A DNA stretch of 64,000 nt from positions 7,564,001-7,628,000 of the forward strand of contig NW_025408668.1 in assembly GCF_020360975.1 (NCBI RefSeq). Reading direction: 5' to 3'. Below the pieces are notes generated by a model that did not search any database, had not been told where the DNA came from, and was given only the letters and a program-made list of their open reading frames with translations. Within the stretch, counting starts at the first letter, position 1; each line of letters begins with the position of its first letter. The stretch is from Hirsutella rhossiliensis. Its lineage: Eukaryota; Ascomycota; Sordariomycetes; Hypocreales; Ophiocordycipitaceae. A program made the position numbers and the translations under genes. Of the stretch, positions 43,265 to 55,319 are shown one piece after another.

Positions 43265-46080
43265 GGCCTACGAAGAACGCCTTACCTTAGCCGCTAAGTC
43301 TAGCACCCCTACCTCCTTAGCTACTTTACCGCCCTACGATATTAGTATTATATAAACGACCCTTACCCCGCTAGGGAGGACGTAACCCCTAGCTAGTTAG
43401 ACGATATTAAAGTAGACCGGTACTACCTCGCCCTAAAGCTTATCGAGATACGTATAGATATAGCTCTCGTGCTCTAAGCGGTATAGATAATCCGATAGCG
43501 TTCCCTTACCTACGAATATATAGCTATATAGCGCTAGCTCTAACTTAAAGAGCACCCCTATTACCTTAACCTTACCTTAGCTGTCTAGCGCCTTATAGTT
43601 TTAATAAGGATTCCGGCGTAGCCGCTCGCCTACTAAGCGGGTAAACTCGCTAGCGTCGATAGGGTATTAGATACCGCCTTTAGCGGTGCGATGCGAGGGT
43701 ATATTAAGCTAATTAGCGTCGAGATCCTAGCCTCTTTTAAGGCTTAATAAGTAGGCCTATATATAGTATTGCCTAGTAGGTCCTAGATCGGATGTTTCGG
43801 TCTCTTAGTAGTTATAGCTACTACTTAATAGATATTACCTACGCTTATTTATATTAGTTCTTATTTAAGTCTAGGATAGATTACTCTTTAGACTATCCTT
43901 ATTATCGTCCTTATTTCTACGACGAACTGCCCTGCCTATATACGATAACCTTAATCGTAGTAGGTATACTCGGTTTATTAGGCCTTTAATAGACTAGAAC
44001 TCCGAGCCTTCTATCCCTTATAATAATAAGGGCGACGATAAATCTATACCTTCTACTCTAAGAAGACGTAGGTCCTTATATAGCTCCCCTTATTTTTTTA
44101 GCTCTTTTTTTACCTTTTATAAAGCCGCGTCGAGTAAATTTCCCTTAAGCGCCTCGGATTAAAGACTTAATAGGTAAAAGCTAGCTAGTTAAGCTACGAC
44201 GGTATAAGGCACCTATCTAGCCCGATCCCTAGCCGATACTTCGACTACCTCTTTATTTAGTATATATAGATAATAATATAACGTTTATAATTTATCTCGG
44301 TCTATATAAAGGAAGACTAAGGACTTACTAGCGGCGATATAGCCGTATATAACCCTATACTAAACTATATAGTTAAAGACTTATATTAGCGCTATAGTAA
44401 TCTAGGTTTCCTCCCTCTCTTACTCTTATAGCTTAGTATTACTTTTATATTTATTGCTATTATACCTTACGATAACCTCCGAAAATAGTTTCTCTTTTAT
44501 AAGTATAGCCTTAAGGTACGCCGCTATAAACTTATAAGCTACCTTAAAGTTATAGATAAAAGCTATACTCTCGTTACCGTCTAGGTATATATATATACCC
44601 TCTCTATTAGGTTTTACTAGTAGCGGCTAAAATTCTCTTATAAATACGATTTATATAGTAGTCCTAGCCGGCCGTTATCGCTCCTACCTTTCCTTATTTA
44701 GGTTATTATCTCTAATCTAACTATTACTTAGTTATATAAAGTTATAAACGTTATAACTAAATCGTAATATTATAATCTAGTACTCCCTATATAAGCCCTC
44801 TTAATCCTAGACGGGCGCTAGGATTTCCTATAAGAAGGTATAAGTAATAAGCGTAGAATCGGGTAATTATAACGTAAGCGGAAAGATCGGTCGAAGGAGT
44901 ATAGGGTAGGATTTCGTCCGGAATTTATAACGAATATGTAAGGGGCTAAATAATATATTAAAAGAATAGCGTTGCAAAAGATATATATAAACTTACTTAT
45001 TCTATCTACTACTCCTAGGGAAATCCTTCGTCTTTTATAGACTATTGCTAGCCTACTAGTAGACCAATTAGTTCGCTTTCTAGTATATTCTATAGTGCTT
45101 AAAAAGCTCTATCTATAGTATATCTTCCTAACTTAGTAGGTGGTCTGATTATAGCGTGATAGTTAACGTAAGACTATAGGTTCTAGTATAAGTAGTAGAT
45201 TTAACTAGAATGTTCTATGCCCTACCTATTCTCGTATCGCGGATATCTTCGGAACCGCTAGGCTAAAATAGGCAATAGGGTATCCGTTCTGCTAGTAATT
45301 AACTTATGCATTTTATATATATTTTTGCTTATAAGGATAGGCTTATCCTAACCCGCGTTTCCTAGAGGAAGGTATAGATATCTAGTAGAGGTCTTTATCT
45401 TTTAAGGGTTATTCCCTTAGACTATATTATAGAGCCTCTTTTTACTAGCTTATTCTATAAAGCCTCCCTAAGCCTGTTATTTCTTTATAATAGTAAAATA
45501 GGAATATAAGGGTATATTCTTATATTTCCTATATAGGAACTTTAACTATAATCTTCTTAAAGTACTTAACGGCGTTCTTATTACTAGCCGGATTATAAGA
45601 GATAGTAGCTCCTAGGTTTCTAGTCGTAATCTCTTAATAAAATAGCCGACTCTTACTATAGACCCTCCTAATCTCGTTAAAATATTAGTATCGCTAATAG
45701 CTAGCGAAGGTATTTTAAGGATATAGCTACTTAGGATAGTATTTATTATCGACTTATATAGCGAGTCCTATTAAAGACTTAGACTTATCGGTAAACCTAA
45801 GTTTCGTATAAAGGTAGAAATAGTAGTTATATAAATATTCCTTTAGCGTAGTCTTTTAGCTCTTACGCCGCTCTTCCTTTTCTCGCGCCTTTATATTTTC
45901 TTTTTACGCCTTTACTTCCTCTTCTTATACCTTTACTTCCTCTTCTCGTACCTTTACTTCTTCTTCTCGCGCCTTTACTTTCTCTTTCTCTTACTATACT
46001 TTCTTTAGTAAACGCTAAAGCTTTTTAATCTCTTAGGGAAGTTTAGATATTAAATAGAATAGGACGTAGAAATATCGATT
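43265..46080 (-). pseudogene. Kinase-like protein, N-terminal and central part (RIPped)
   Basis: Read minus. A heptad-rich coiled coil lies at about 45860-46000 (repeats of KVREEEV, with Gln stops). A central domain near 44300-44620 reads FIYNFKVAYKFIAAYLK, MALIQVFNYMV-like and KSLVFLYIDRDKL; relatives have an EYKAPHKL / FSYMVGKGIQYGYV block here. A kinase-like C-lobe near 43265-43660 reads EFTRLVGERL, YIFVGKGTL, LDKLQGEVVPVYFNIV and VGVLDLAAKVRR. The last segment runs in frame into 35408 once Gypsy-2 is removed. This three-part layout matches a family of atypical kinase-like proteins common in ascomycete genomes and often found amid repeats. Whether it was host or transposon cargo is open. 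Confidence 0.65.
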
Positions 46081-46599
46081 AGTAGCTTATAATAAAGTTA
46101 ATTTCGAAGCTTATATAAGGAGGGAATAAAGGCGTATTTATAGGATTAACCGTTTTAAGAGAAATTATTATAGCCCGAATATTAATCTATCTTACCTCGC
46201 TTCTCTTAACTAATAAAAAAATAAAGAGCCTAACTAACGCGCCTACTACTTTAACTATTCGGCCTACTAAAAAGTAGGTTAACGTAGCTAGTTAAAGCGT
46301 AGCGCTAATACTATATAAATTAAGTGCGTATATTCCCTGCCTTAACTATACGCCTACCTCTATATATACTTACCGCCTTTATATATAGTAAAGCTATTTA
46401 TACCTATAGGTATAAGGTAGGTAAAGGCTACTTATATAATTTCTATATATAGCTTATTACTAACCGTCTTCTATTTCTACGTTACCTTGAGACCTATCTT
46501 TTATAGCCTAATCTAACCGTTAGCCTATAGTATCCTTAAATAGAGCGGATCTAAACCTAGGCTTATCTATTCTTAGTAAGCCGGGTATAGGCGTTCTCG

Positions 46600-47900
46600 C
46601 GCCGCTAAGTAAGACCGGTCTTACCGTTTTATATCGGGGTATATATTAGTAGAGGCTCCGCTAGTATAAATTAGCTAGGCTAAATATAATAAATATACTA
46701 GGATAACTAAGATCGTATATATATACCTTAAGGTTCTACCTCTTTCTATTCTAAAAGGGGCGTATACCGCGAATCGATACTATATACTTTATAATTAAGT
46801 TAATTAGCGCCTATACCTTAGGATCCTCGCTATATTTAAGTGCCTTAATAAGCTACTCTCGCGTAAGCGGTTTACGGCTACTATCCTATTACTTTACGAA
46901 GAATTTAGACCGCGTATATACTTAGGGCTATATTAAGGTATTAAATATAATAAAATAAAAGGTTAGATAGCGCGTAAAACGGCCGTTATACTATTATATC
47001 GCGTGCTCGATATACTTCTTATACTTAATCGACTATAGGCGAGGCTCTATAAAGTTAGCTTTACTATCTAAAAATAGGTAGGGGAATACTAAGGAGAGTA
47101 AGGTATAAGATCGGCGTATACCGTATATTAGGAAGCTAGAGCTTATACTACGCCTACCTTAGGGAGCCTATAATAAGGGGTTGCCCTATATCCGCTTTAG
47201 ATTTACCCGCGAGAATAGACCGTAGGGCATTATACTTCGTATCCTTAGCTAATAAGTCCGGTACTATAGCGGCGTCCTCTAAGTTAGGCTCTACCTCTTA
47301 GTCTTCCTCCGCTCTAATATCGGTAGCCTCTACCTAGCTTTAAGGGATAGTATCTAGTATATTACCGTCCTTAGGTAGTTAGCTTAGTCGCTCTTTATCT
47401 ATAATAATATATCGATAGCTAGGATAATAATAGTAAAGGTAGTCTAGCTATACTATAACCGCTTAACGGCGTATATAGAACTAGTAGATAAATTGCCGGC
47501 TAAGGTTAGCGTAGGACAACGTATTAGCGGGACGTAGTAATACTATATTTAACTTTAGTAGTAGTAGTAGTAGCTAGTTATATACTAAGCTAACCTCGCG
47601 GAGAAAGTAAATAATATACCCTTAATACTTATACTACTACCCTTATACTAGTATAATATTTATATATATATAGACGCGAGTAAATAATACCTCTTTTATA
47701 GGCGTAAGCTTAGGTAATTAAGCTAGAACGGGGCTAAAGTTAAGCTGATTTTCCGTAGAGAAGAAATATAGCTCGTTAGGGCCGCGCCTCTTATCCCTTT
47801 AATAGCAACGTAAGTAAATACCGTTATAATCGATTTTTATTTAAAACTAATACTTATAGTATCGGCTATAGTATTCTATCTAGTTATTATTAAGATTAGT
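46600..47900 (-). pseudogene. Helitron-3 Rep N-terminal region (RIPped)
   Basis: Same family as Helitron-1, read minus from about 47900. A CxxC-type zinc motif in Tyr form (YSRY, GIYLRCY) is followed by FFSTENQLNFSPVL, PKLTPI, then YIIYFLREVSLVYN, LLRPANTLSYANL, VQLDYLYYYYPSYR (about 47420-47750). Next come SKANFIEPRL, SKFFVK, PLTRE, INLIIKYIVSIRGIRPF and FIIFSLANLYQRSLYQYIP (about 46630-47150). These align in order with the Helitron-1 segments at 3880 to 2650. The HUH nuclease core and helicase are absent; the frame is lost below about 46600, near the kinase-like gene. Confidence 0.7.
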
Positions 47901-50900
47901 CTAGAAGTTATATAATATAGCTTTATTATAGTCTATTAAGGGGCTAGTATTAAGGTCGCTATTTTATACTATATCTTATATATAGAAGGCCGCTACGTCT
48001 TTTAGTAGAATTATTACTAGACTTTAAAGACGTTATTTAGTTTCGGCGATCGCGTTTCTCTCTAAGATTTTCTTAGCCGCCCTCCTATACCTAGGGCGGG
48101 ACTACGGCGACCACGCCTTAGCTCTATAAACGGCTAAAGCGGCCGATAGTAAAAAGGGCTTAGATATATAGAATTATCGTCCTTATTCCCGTTCCTATCT
48201 TCCTCCCTAGGCTTAGAGTCTAGCTCGACCCCTAGCTACTTAAGGTACCTATATAGTTAAGCGGGCGAAAGTAGTACGTTAGTATAGTCCTCGGTATTAA
48301 TATTAGATTTAGAGAACTAATTACTATTATCTCCTTCTTTAAACACCGTACCTTTACCTTAAGGTCTACCCGCTTATAGTTAATCTTAACTTATATCTAT
48401 ATTCCTTAGTTAGCCTAAAGGAGCTACTATAAACTATAGTATAAGGAGAGCTACCTTCTTTAGTAGCCTCCGAGCCTTAAAAGATACCTAGCTAAGATAT
48501 TATAGGCGTTAGTAATAGTCTCCCTTATATAGCGTCGTAATCGATAGTTATACTAAATAGCGGCTAGCTTAACCCTAGCCCTAGCTATAGAGGGATTATC
48601 TTATAAGACCTTCTAGCCTTTATAGAATCTAGTAGCTAGGTAAGAATAATTTATTTTAGTTACGTTGCCTTTAGTAGTCGATATATTAAAATAGGAGGTA
48701 ACTAGATTAGTCGTTAGCTACTTAGTAGGTAATAGGGCTAGCGCCTAGAAGAGCCGCGAGCTTTATTAGGTTACTAGAAGCGGCGTGCTTAATACGACGT
48801 AAGGCTAGCTAGTGCGCTCTCTATATAAGCTACTTACTATAGAAGGTTATTTTAGCGTCTCCGGTAATAAAGGCTTAGTTCTAGTCCTCGAAGTAAGAGG
48901 GGATAAGCTAGCATCTCTATTAGTTTATTTTAGAGTAGATCTATAGGGTAAAGTAAGGTAATAGGCTAGATTCTTTAATATAAGGACTATAGCTTTCGAT
49001 CTAGCACGCTTAATCGGGTTAGGGAGGTATATTCGGAGTAGACTATACTAATAATATTAGGTAAATTATACTAGTCTTAATATACTACGTAGGTTCTAGT
49101 TTATTTAGTAGACTTCCTTTACTAACGAAGTTAGCCGTTAGCTTTATTCGGTTATAAGAAGGATAATAGGCTTTAATACTAAACGTAGGGCTATTATTTC
49201 CCCTAGAATCGTAATCTATATATTAAGCTTAGTTACGAGATAATTATTCCGTAGCTAAGAGCTATAATAGTAAATAAAGGGATAAGATAGTTACGTGCTC
49301 TTAAAGGGTTTAGTCCTAAGATAATAATTATCTATTCCTACTAATAGCTAAGTATATCTCTAGTTACTATAGGTGCCTAACGGAAATTATTATTTATAGC
49401 GTATATACTCTTACGATACTAACCCTATAACTCTTTATCTATAATCTCTACGATAACTAAATTCTATATAGTTTCGCCGTATAACTATAAGCGCCGTAAA
49501 GCTTTTACGAGGGCTTCTATCTCGACCTTATACTTTTATAAATCAGCGACGTAGGGAGAGGAGTTATTAGCGTTTATAGTAACCGTTAACTTAATATATT
49601 AAAGGTAGGATCGCTATAAGGCTTATAGTCTAATAAACGCTAATATACTATTAAGGCGAAGTAATAAAGGATAAATTTAAGTTTATTCTATAATAATACT
49701 TTTCGCTAGTCGATTATTCTAAGACTATATATTAATATATAAGAAGTAGTAGTATCGCTATTAGTTCTTAGGGTAAGGTCGCGCTAAAGAGGATAGATTA
49801 AGAGAATATAACTAGCTAAATACTTAAAGCTAGCTTAGGTATATATATAATAGAAATAAGTTTTAAATTATTATAAGTTAGTTAACTATAGATAAATATA
49901 GATACTTATATAGCTTATAGCCCTCCGCGAAGCTTATAAGGAGTAGAACTTTAAAGTCGTTAGTATCCCTCTAAACCTATATAATATTAGCTCGCTTAAA
50001 TAGTCTTACTTTCCGCGTAAAGTAGCTAGAATTTACTTTAGCGAAAATAAAGTCGCTTAATATATCGGCTATACTCTTAAGAGACTTTATACTTACTTCG
50101 ACGATATACTTCCCTAGCTTATAATATACTTATATCTCTAAGAAAAAATCGCTCCTTTTATATTTAAGTATATATAAGTTAACCGAAAATATAATATTAC
50201 TAGGGCCTTCTTACCTCTATTTATTACTCCTTTTTAAGCCGATAAATAAATAGGTTTATAGCGTAGTCTTTACCTTATTAAGGGCAGTACCTTTTACTAG
50301 CTTATAACTATTAAGTATAATACTACTATAAACCTTAATCTACGATCCTAAGTTCTCCGATAGTTCCGCGGTAGTTTAAGGATAAAGCTAGATAGATATT
50401 TCTACTTTTTATTAATATTTAATCTCTTAGAAATATTAGAATAATATACTAGAAAAATACTGCTCTATTAAATAGTAAGCTTTCGTTCTAATAACGTTAT
50501 AATAATCTAGCTAGAATCTATATAGCGGTATATTTAAAATCTTCTCTTATATACTTTAAGGAATACCTTTTCTATAAAAGAATATTATAAGACTAAAGGG
50601 TAGAATTTATACTAGAGCTATAAATTCTACTATATTTATTAATATAGAAGAGAGGCTAGAGAAGTTTATATTATTAGTATAACGTATTATTACTACCGCG
50701 ATATTCTTCTTCTAAGTATCGCCGTAATAATAGTTCGGGCCTCTCTCCTTCGATAGTAGGAAAATAATCTCGCTTTCCCTTTTATCTAATAATACGCTTA
50801 CCTTCCTCTTTAGCTAGTTCGTTATTAGATACGCGGCGGCTTAATATACTAATATACTAGGTATATACGTATATAATATAGGACGTAAGACGTTATAGTA

Positions 50901-51289
50901 TATAAGATATTACGGAGCGTAAGGTATAATAGAGCGTAAGACGTTAAGAGATAAAAGGGTCCTTCTTTGCGTCCTTCCCCTATAAATACCTTAAGGAATA
51001 AAGAGACGAAAGGATCCTCCTTCCGCCCCCTCCTACGCCCTTCTTAGGCGGTCCTTTTTTTTTTGCCTAAGGAATAGAAGGTTCCGAAGGTTCTTCCTTC
51101 CGCCCCTTCCTTCTTACCCCCGCGACGTACGGTTCGCTCCCTAAGCCCGGCTTTATAAGCCCCTTAATATAGCTATAAAAAGTTATATATCTCTTCTCTT
51201 ATCTTCTCTTAGTCTCGATATCTTACTCCTTAGTTACTACTTTAGTTGCTTTTTACCTTTTTTTTTATCCTTTTTCTAGATAATAATTC
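47901..51289. other. RIPped DNA, unassigned, with one long minus reading
   Basis: On the minus strand at about 49000-48150 one frame can be followed for over 250 codons with mainly RIP-type stops (segments such as LLQQVAYIESALASLTSY and LGVELDSKPREED). I do not recognise it; it could be the upstream part of Helitron-3 or a separate gene. 49000-50850 shows only dense stops. 50880-51289 has TATAAATACC near 50984, a second GC-richer stretch and CT-rich runs, plausible as the promoter and leader of Helitron-2. Confidence 0.35.
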
Positions 51290-54200
51290 CCCCGCTACCC
51301 CTTACCGCTCCTCCTGCTAGATCTTTATACTAACCCTAAGATAGGCTATAGGGAATTAAGGACTTTAAGAAAGTTATAATACCGATATAAATTCTACTTC
51401 TCGTATATACCTACCGGGCTAGCGAGGAAGCTATTATATAACTATAGTAGACGCCGCCCTCTCGACGGCCGCCTCGATATAATAGTAGGTTCTAAAACCT
51501 AAGATAGCGTCGCCGAGGTATACTATACTATCCGCGATATAGCCTACGTAAAAATCGCCCTTATTTAGGCCTTCTCGATACTAGCTATAACTACGTCGTT
51601 TATATCTTTTATCTTTATATACGTCCGTTCCTATCTTCGCTGCCTATATCTTTCGACGACTACCTTAACGATACCCCGCTAGGAGCCGGTTATAATTCTA
51701 ATCGATAAAATCCGCCGTACGCTAGAGGATCTTAATAGCTAACGTATCTAAAATAAAGCCCGCCGAGCGCCGGTTAAAGTCTCCCTTAAAGAGGTACGGC
51801 GTACTTTAAAAGTCCTAGAACGCTAGAATACCTAACGACGTTTACCTTAATAATATAGGGTTATAGTTCTAAAAGATAAGCTCGCCTATATAATAGCCGC
51901 TATTACGTAAGAATAGGCCGATAAGCGTTTACGGGTAAGAGCTATAAGGCTATAAATATAGGAGTAAGTAGGTAAGCCCGGTCGTTAAGGGCCTAAATTA
52001 ATACCGCCGACCCTACTACTAGCTATTCCTAAGGGCATCGTCTATATCTTATAGATTCTCCCGTTTAAAGACTACTTAAGGCTTTAACCTCTACTACTTA
52101 TACGACCGATTCTATATACTCCGTCCCCTTAAAAACGCGTTAAGGACCTATAACTAAAAGGACTTTTAACTCCGCCGCCTATAAGGCTAGACCGACCTTA
52201 GAAAAGAACGAGACTATTATAGGAAACCGCCCTACTTTAACGAGAGTCCCTTAAAGCTATTTTATAATACTATAAATCTCGTTTTTATAATAAGGAGAAG
52301 GAATCGGTAATAAGATCTTAGTATAAAGAGGTCCTACTTCCCCTTTAAGTAGAGACTACGAAGTCCTTTTACTAGGTATTTACTAATAAAAGGACGTTAT
52401 TAATTTTATACTATAGCTTTTACTATAGGAAGTAACCTCTATCTAAGCTTACTACGATCTACTAAAGGACGTACTTATTACCCTCCTTACTTTAGGCTAC
52501 GATAGCGCTCTAGGAGTATATAGAATATTTTCCTGCTAGCGATAACGCTAAAGCTATAGTTTACTATAAATACTTTATTACTTTAAAGAAAGGGAAACTA
52601 CCGAAGACCTATACTATTAATAATATATATATTAAATATAAGTATCGGTATCCTAAAGCACTTAATAGCCTCTCTCTTATTAAGGAAAGGCTAATTGCCT
52701 TATAAGCCTTATTTAGCTATATTATAAAGTTTACTATTAATAATAAGACCTTATTAGGCCTTAGCTACTAAAAGCACGTTAAGGGCTATTTCGTAGTCTT
52801 TCCGAATAAGGTCGAGGACCTTATTACTATAGTCCTCCCTTGCCCTCTTTTAGAAACTATTAAGAATATCTATATTTCTTAGAGTAGCTTTAGTAAACCT
52901 AGCGCTACCGACGTTAGCCTTCTTCTTTAAGTATATAAGTCTTATATAACGGCCGCCCTATTATAGCTCTAGAAGAATAATCCGCTTTATAAGTATATCG
53001 CGATTAATTATAGCGAGATAGATAACTAATAGTACGTAGACGGCTTTAATATCCTTATACTTATTATAGATAGTATATAGCGGGACGAGCCGTTTATTAC
53101 TAAGAAGATATAAATAGACTATATAGTCCTAGATACTAATTAAGGTTTAAAAGATAACCGGTTTATAAGTATTAAAGAGATTATTATATTAGCGTAAGCT
53201 TAGTTTAGTTATAACTTTAACCTTCCTAGCGGTACTCTACTAAACGAATAGGACCTCCCCTTATTAAGTAACGCCCGTACCTCTACTCTAGGACTAAAGG
53301 ATACCGACGGCGATAGTAATATTATTCTAGAAATAATATCGTTTAGAATATTTCCTCTTAATAGGCTAGCGGCTTTTAAAGAGGCTAATAAGCTTTTATT
53401 TCTAGCTAACGCTATCTAGATAAGCTAGACTTAAGGTGCTAATAAGGCTAAGCCGTACGCGATATATATCTAGGGCATAAGAGCGTAGCTATATATCCTA
53501 GTAGAACGAGGCATAGAGTTTATATATAGCCTATATAAGGACTTCTTCCTATATACCTTCCTAAAGCTTTTCCCTTAAGGTAAAGGTAGCTTAAAAGCGC
53601 TATATACGTCGGACCTTTAGTAATAGTAAGCTCCGGCGGCCGCCGTACTCTATATAAACTACTTACTTAGTTACTTAGCTAGATATATATTATAGCGATA
53701 TAGGTAATAGTTTACTAGCTACCTTATCTTTTACTTTCTTATTTTTAATATCCTCCTCCGCTCTTCTAACCGCTATATTAGTATAGTGCGTATAATAAAG
53801 GGTTATTTTAAGAGGGTTAAATAAGTTTCTAAAACCTTAATAAGGGACCGACTAAAGAATACTAAGGACGAGATATAAGAAATAAGGAAAACGATAGACC
53901 CTAATATAGCGTTCCTACTTTATAAGTTATCTATCTTTAGCTATACCTAGCCGCTCTCTAATAAAACGTAACTACTTATATATAGGAAGATATAAGTAAT
54001 TAATATTTAGACTAGCACGCCTATAATTTAGTTTCCTATTAACCTTAACGATATTAATAGCCCGGTTAAGATATAGCTCTTTATTTATAGGCTCTATAAT
54101 TATTACGCGGCGAGGGATATATTAGCGGATCTCTAAGGGATATATAATAGGATTGCCCTTAGTATTATAGATCCGGTTAGCTCTACTATCTTCTTTTATA

Positions 54201-54834
54201 GAGAAATATCTTTCTTCTTCGAAAAATATATCTAAATAGGCTAAGAGTCGATCTTTAAGAAGGCAAGCTACTATTATATAACGGTAAAGATAAACGATCG
54301 CGGTAGTCTATACTTATATAGACTCCTATAATTATATAGTAATATAGAGCTACCGTTACTTATCGATAATATCGCCGACCCTTAAGAAGAAGAGTATTAT
54401 GCCTAAGTAGTACGCTACGTAGACTCGGTCTTCTATAAGTACTTAGATAAGGACGCCGGGAAGGCACTCCGCTAAGAGCGGAAGCCGATCTACCCTATCG
54501 AGGAGATAATTAACGATACCGAGGCCCTATCTATAGCCTTTAACGCCGAGGCTAACTTTATCGCGTACTACTACTAGGTCTATTCCTATACCTATACTTA
54601 TATTAAGTATTCTTTAAAGGGCCTTACTAACTATAACGCGGATAAGTATAGGTGAACGACTTACTAGTTTAAGGCACCCTAGAAGATTATAGACGCGACG
54701 AGGCTAAACGACGATAACCTACTTACTATCTATTATAACTATCCGCTTATTAACCGGTATAATAAAGCGATAGCGGTTAGCCTCCGCTATAACTACGATA
54801 TATCGATAATCTTAATAAGGACTAAGGGCCTAGC
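51290..54834 (+). pseudogene. Helitron-2 Rep protein, N-terminal to HUH region (RIPped)
   Basis: Read plus. It belongs to a different Helitron type from Helitron-1. After a poorly read N-terminus come a DUF6570-like region (LLGLSYQKHVKGYFVVFPNKVEDL, about 52750), Helitron_like_N (FLYTFLKLFP-stop-GKG, YINYLLSYLARYILQRYR, PTIQFPINLNDINSPVK, about 53550-54080) and DPVSSTIFFYREISFFFEKYI. The HUH motif position at 54301-54338 reads RGSLYLYRLL, i.e. RGxLHLHxLLW with both His turned to Tyr. It ends FKAPQKIIDATRL, INRYNKAIAV, ILIRTKGLA, cut at 54834 by Gypsy-3. The helicase half is not found on the other side of Gypsy-3. Confidence 0.78.
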
Positions 54835-55309
54835 TATAACGACTAGTGTTATTCCTAAGGGATAAACCTATTAAGGGGTTTATATTAGTAGATATAATAG
54901 GGCGTAGTCTAAGTAATAATAAGTATATTACGTTAGTAATAAGTCGGAGGTCGTAGACTATAGACTATAACTAGGTAATTAGAATTAAAGATAAAATCGT
55001 AATAAAGATCTATAATATATTAAAAGCTAGAGAGCTATCTATCTAAAGGAGTAAAAGTAGGTAGCTATATATACTTATAAAGACTATCCTAAGATTACGG
55101 TCCTAGCTATAATCCCCTTTATAGCTTACTATAGCTTACTTATAAGCTATGCTCCTAAATAGTAATCTATCTATATAAGGCTTACTTAGCTTACGTACGT
55201 TCTAGGTAAGCTAAGCCTAAGTAACTTCTCGTCCTAACTATTATTCTAAGCCGCCTTATTACGTAAATATAGCCGGCTCTCTTACGGCCCGCTAACTATA
55301 GTTATAATA
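54835..55309 (-). repeat. Gypsy-3 3' LTR, variant
   Basis: 475 bp, TATAACGAC to GTTATAATA. Bases after about 55110 are unlike the 450-bp LTRs of this family. Confidence 0.75.
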
Positions 55310-55319
55310 TAATATCTCC

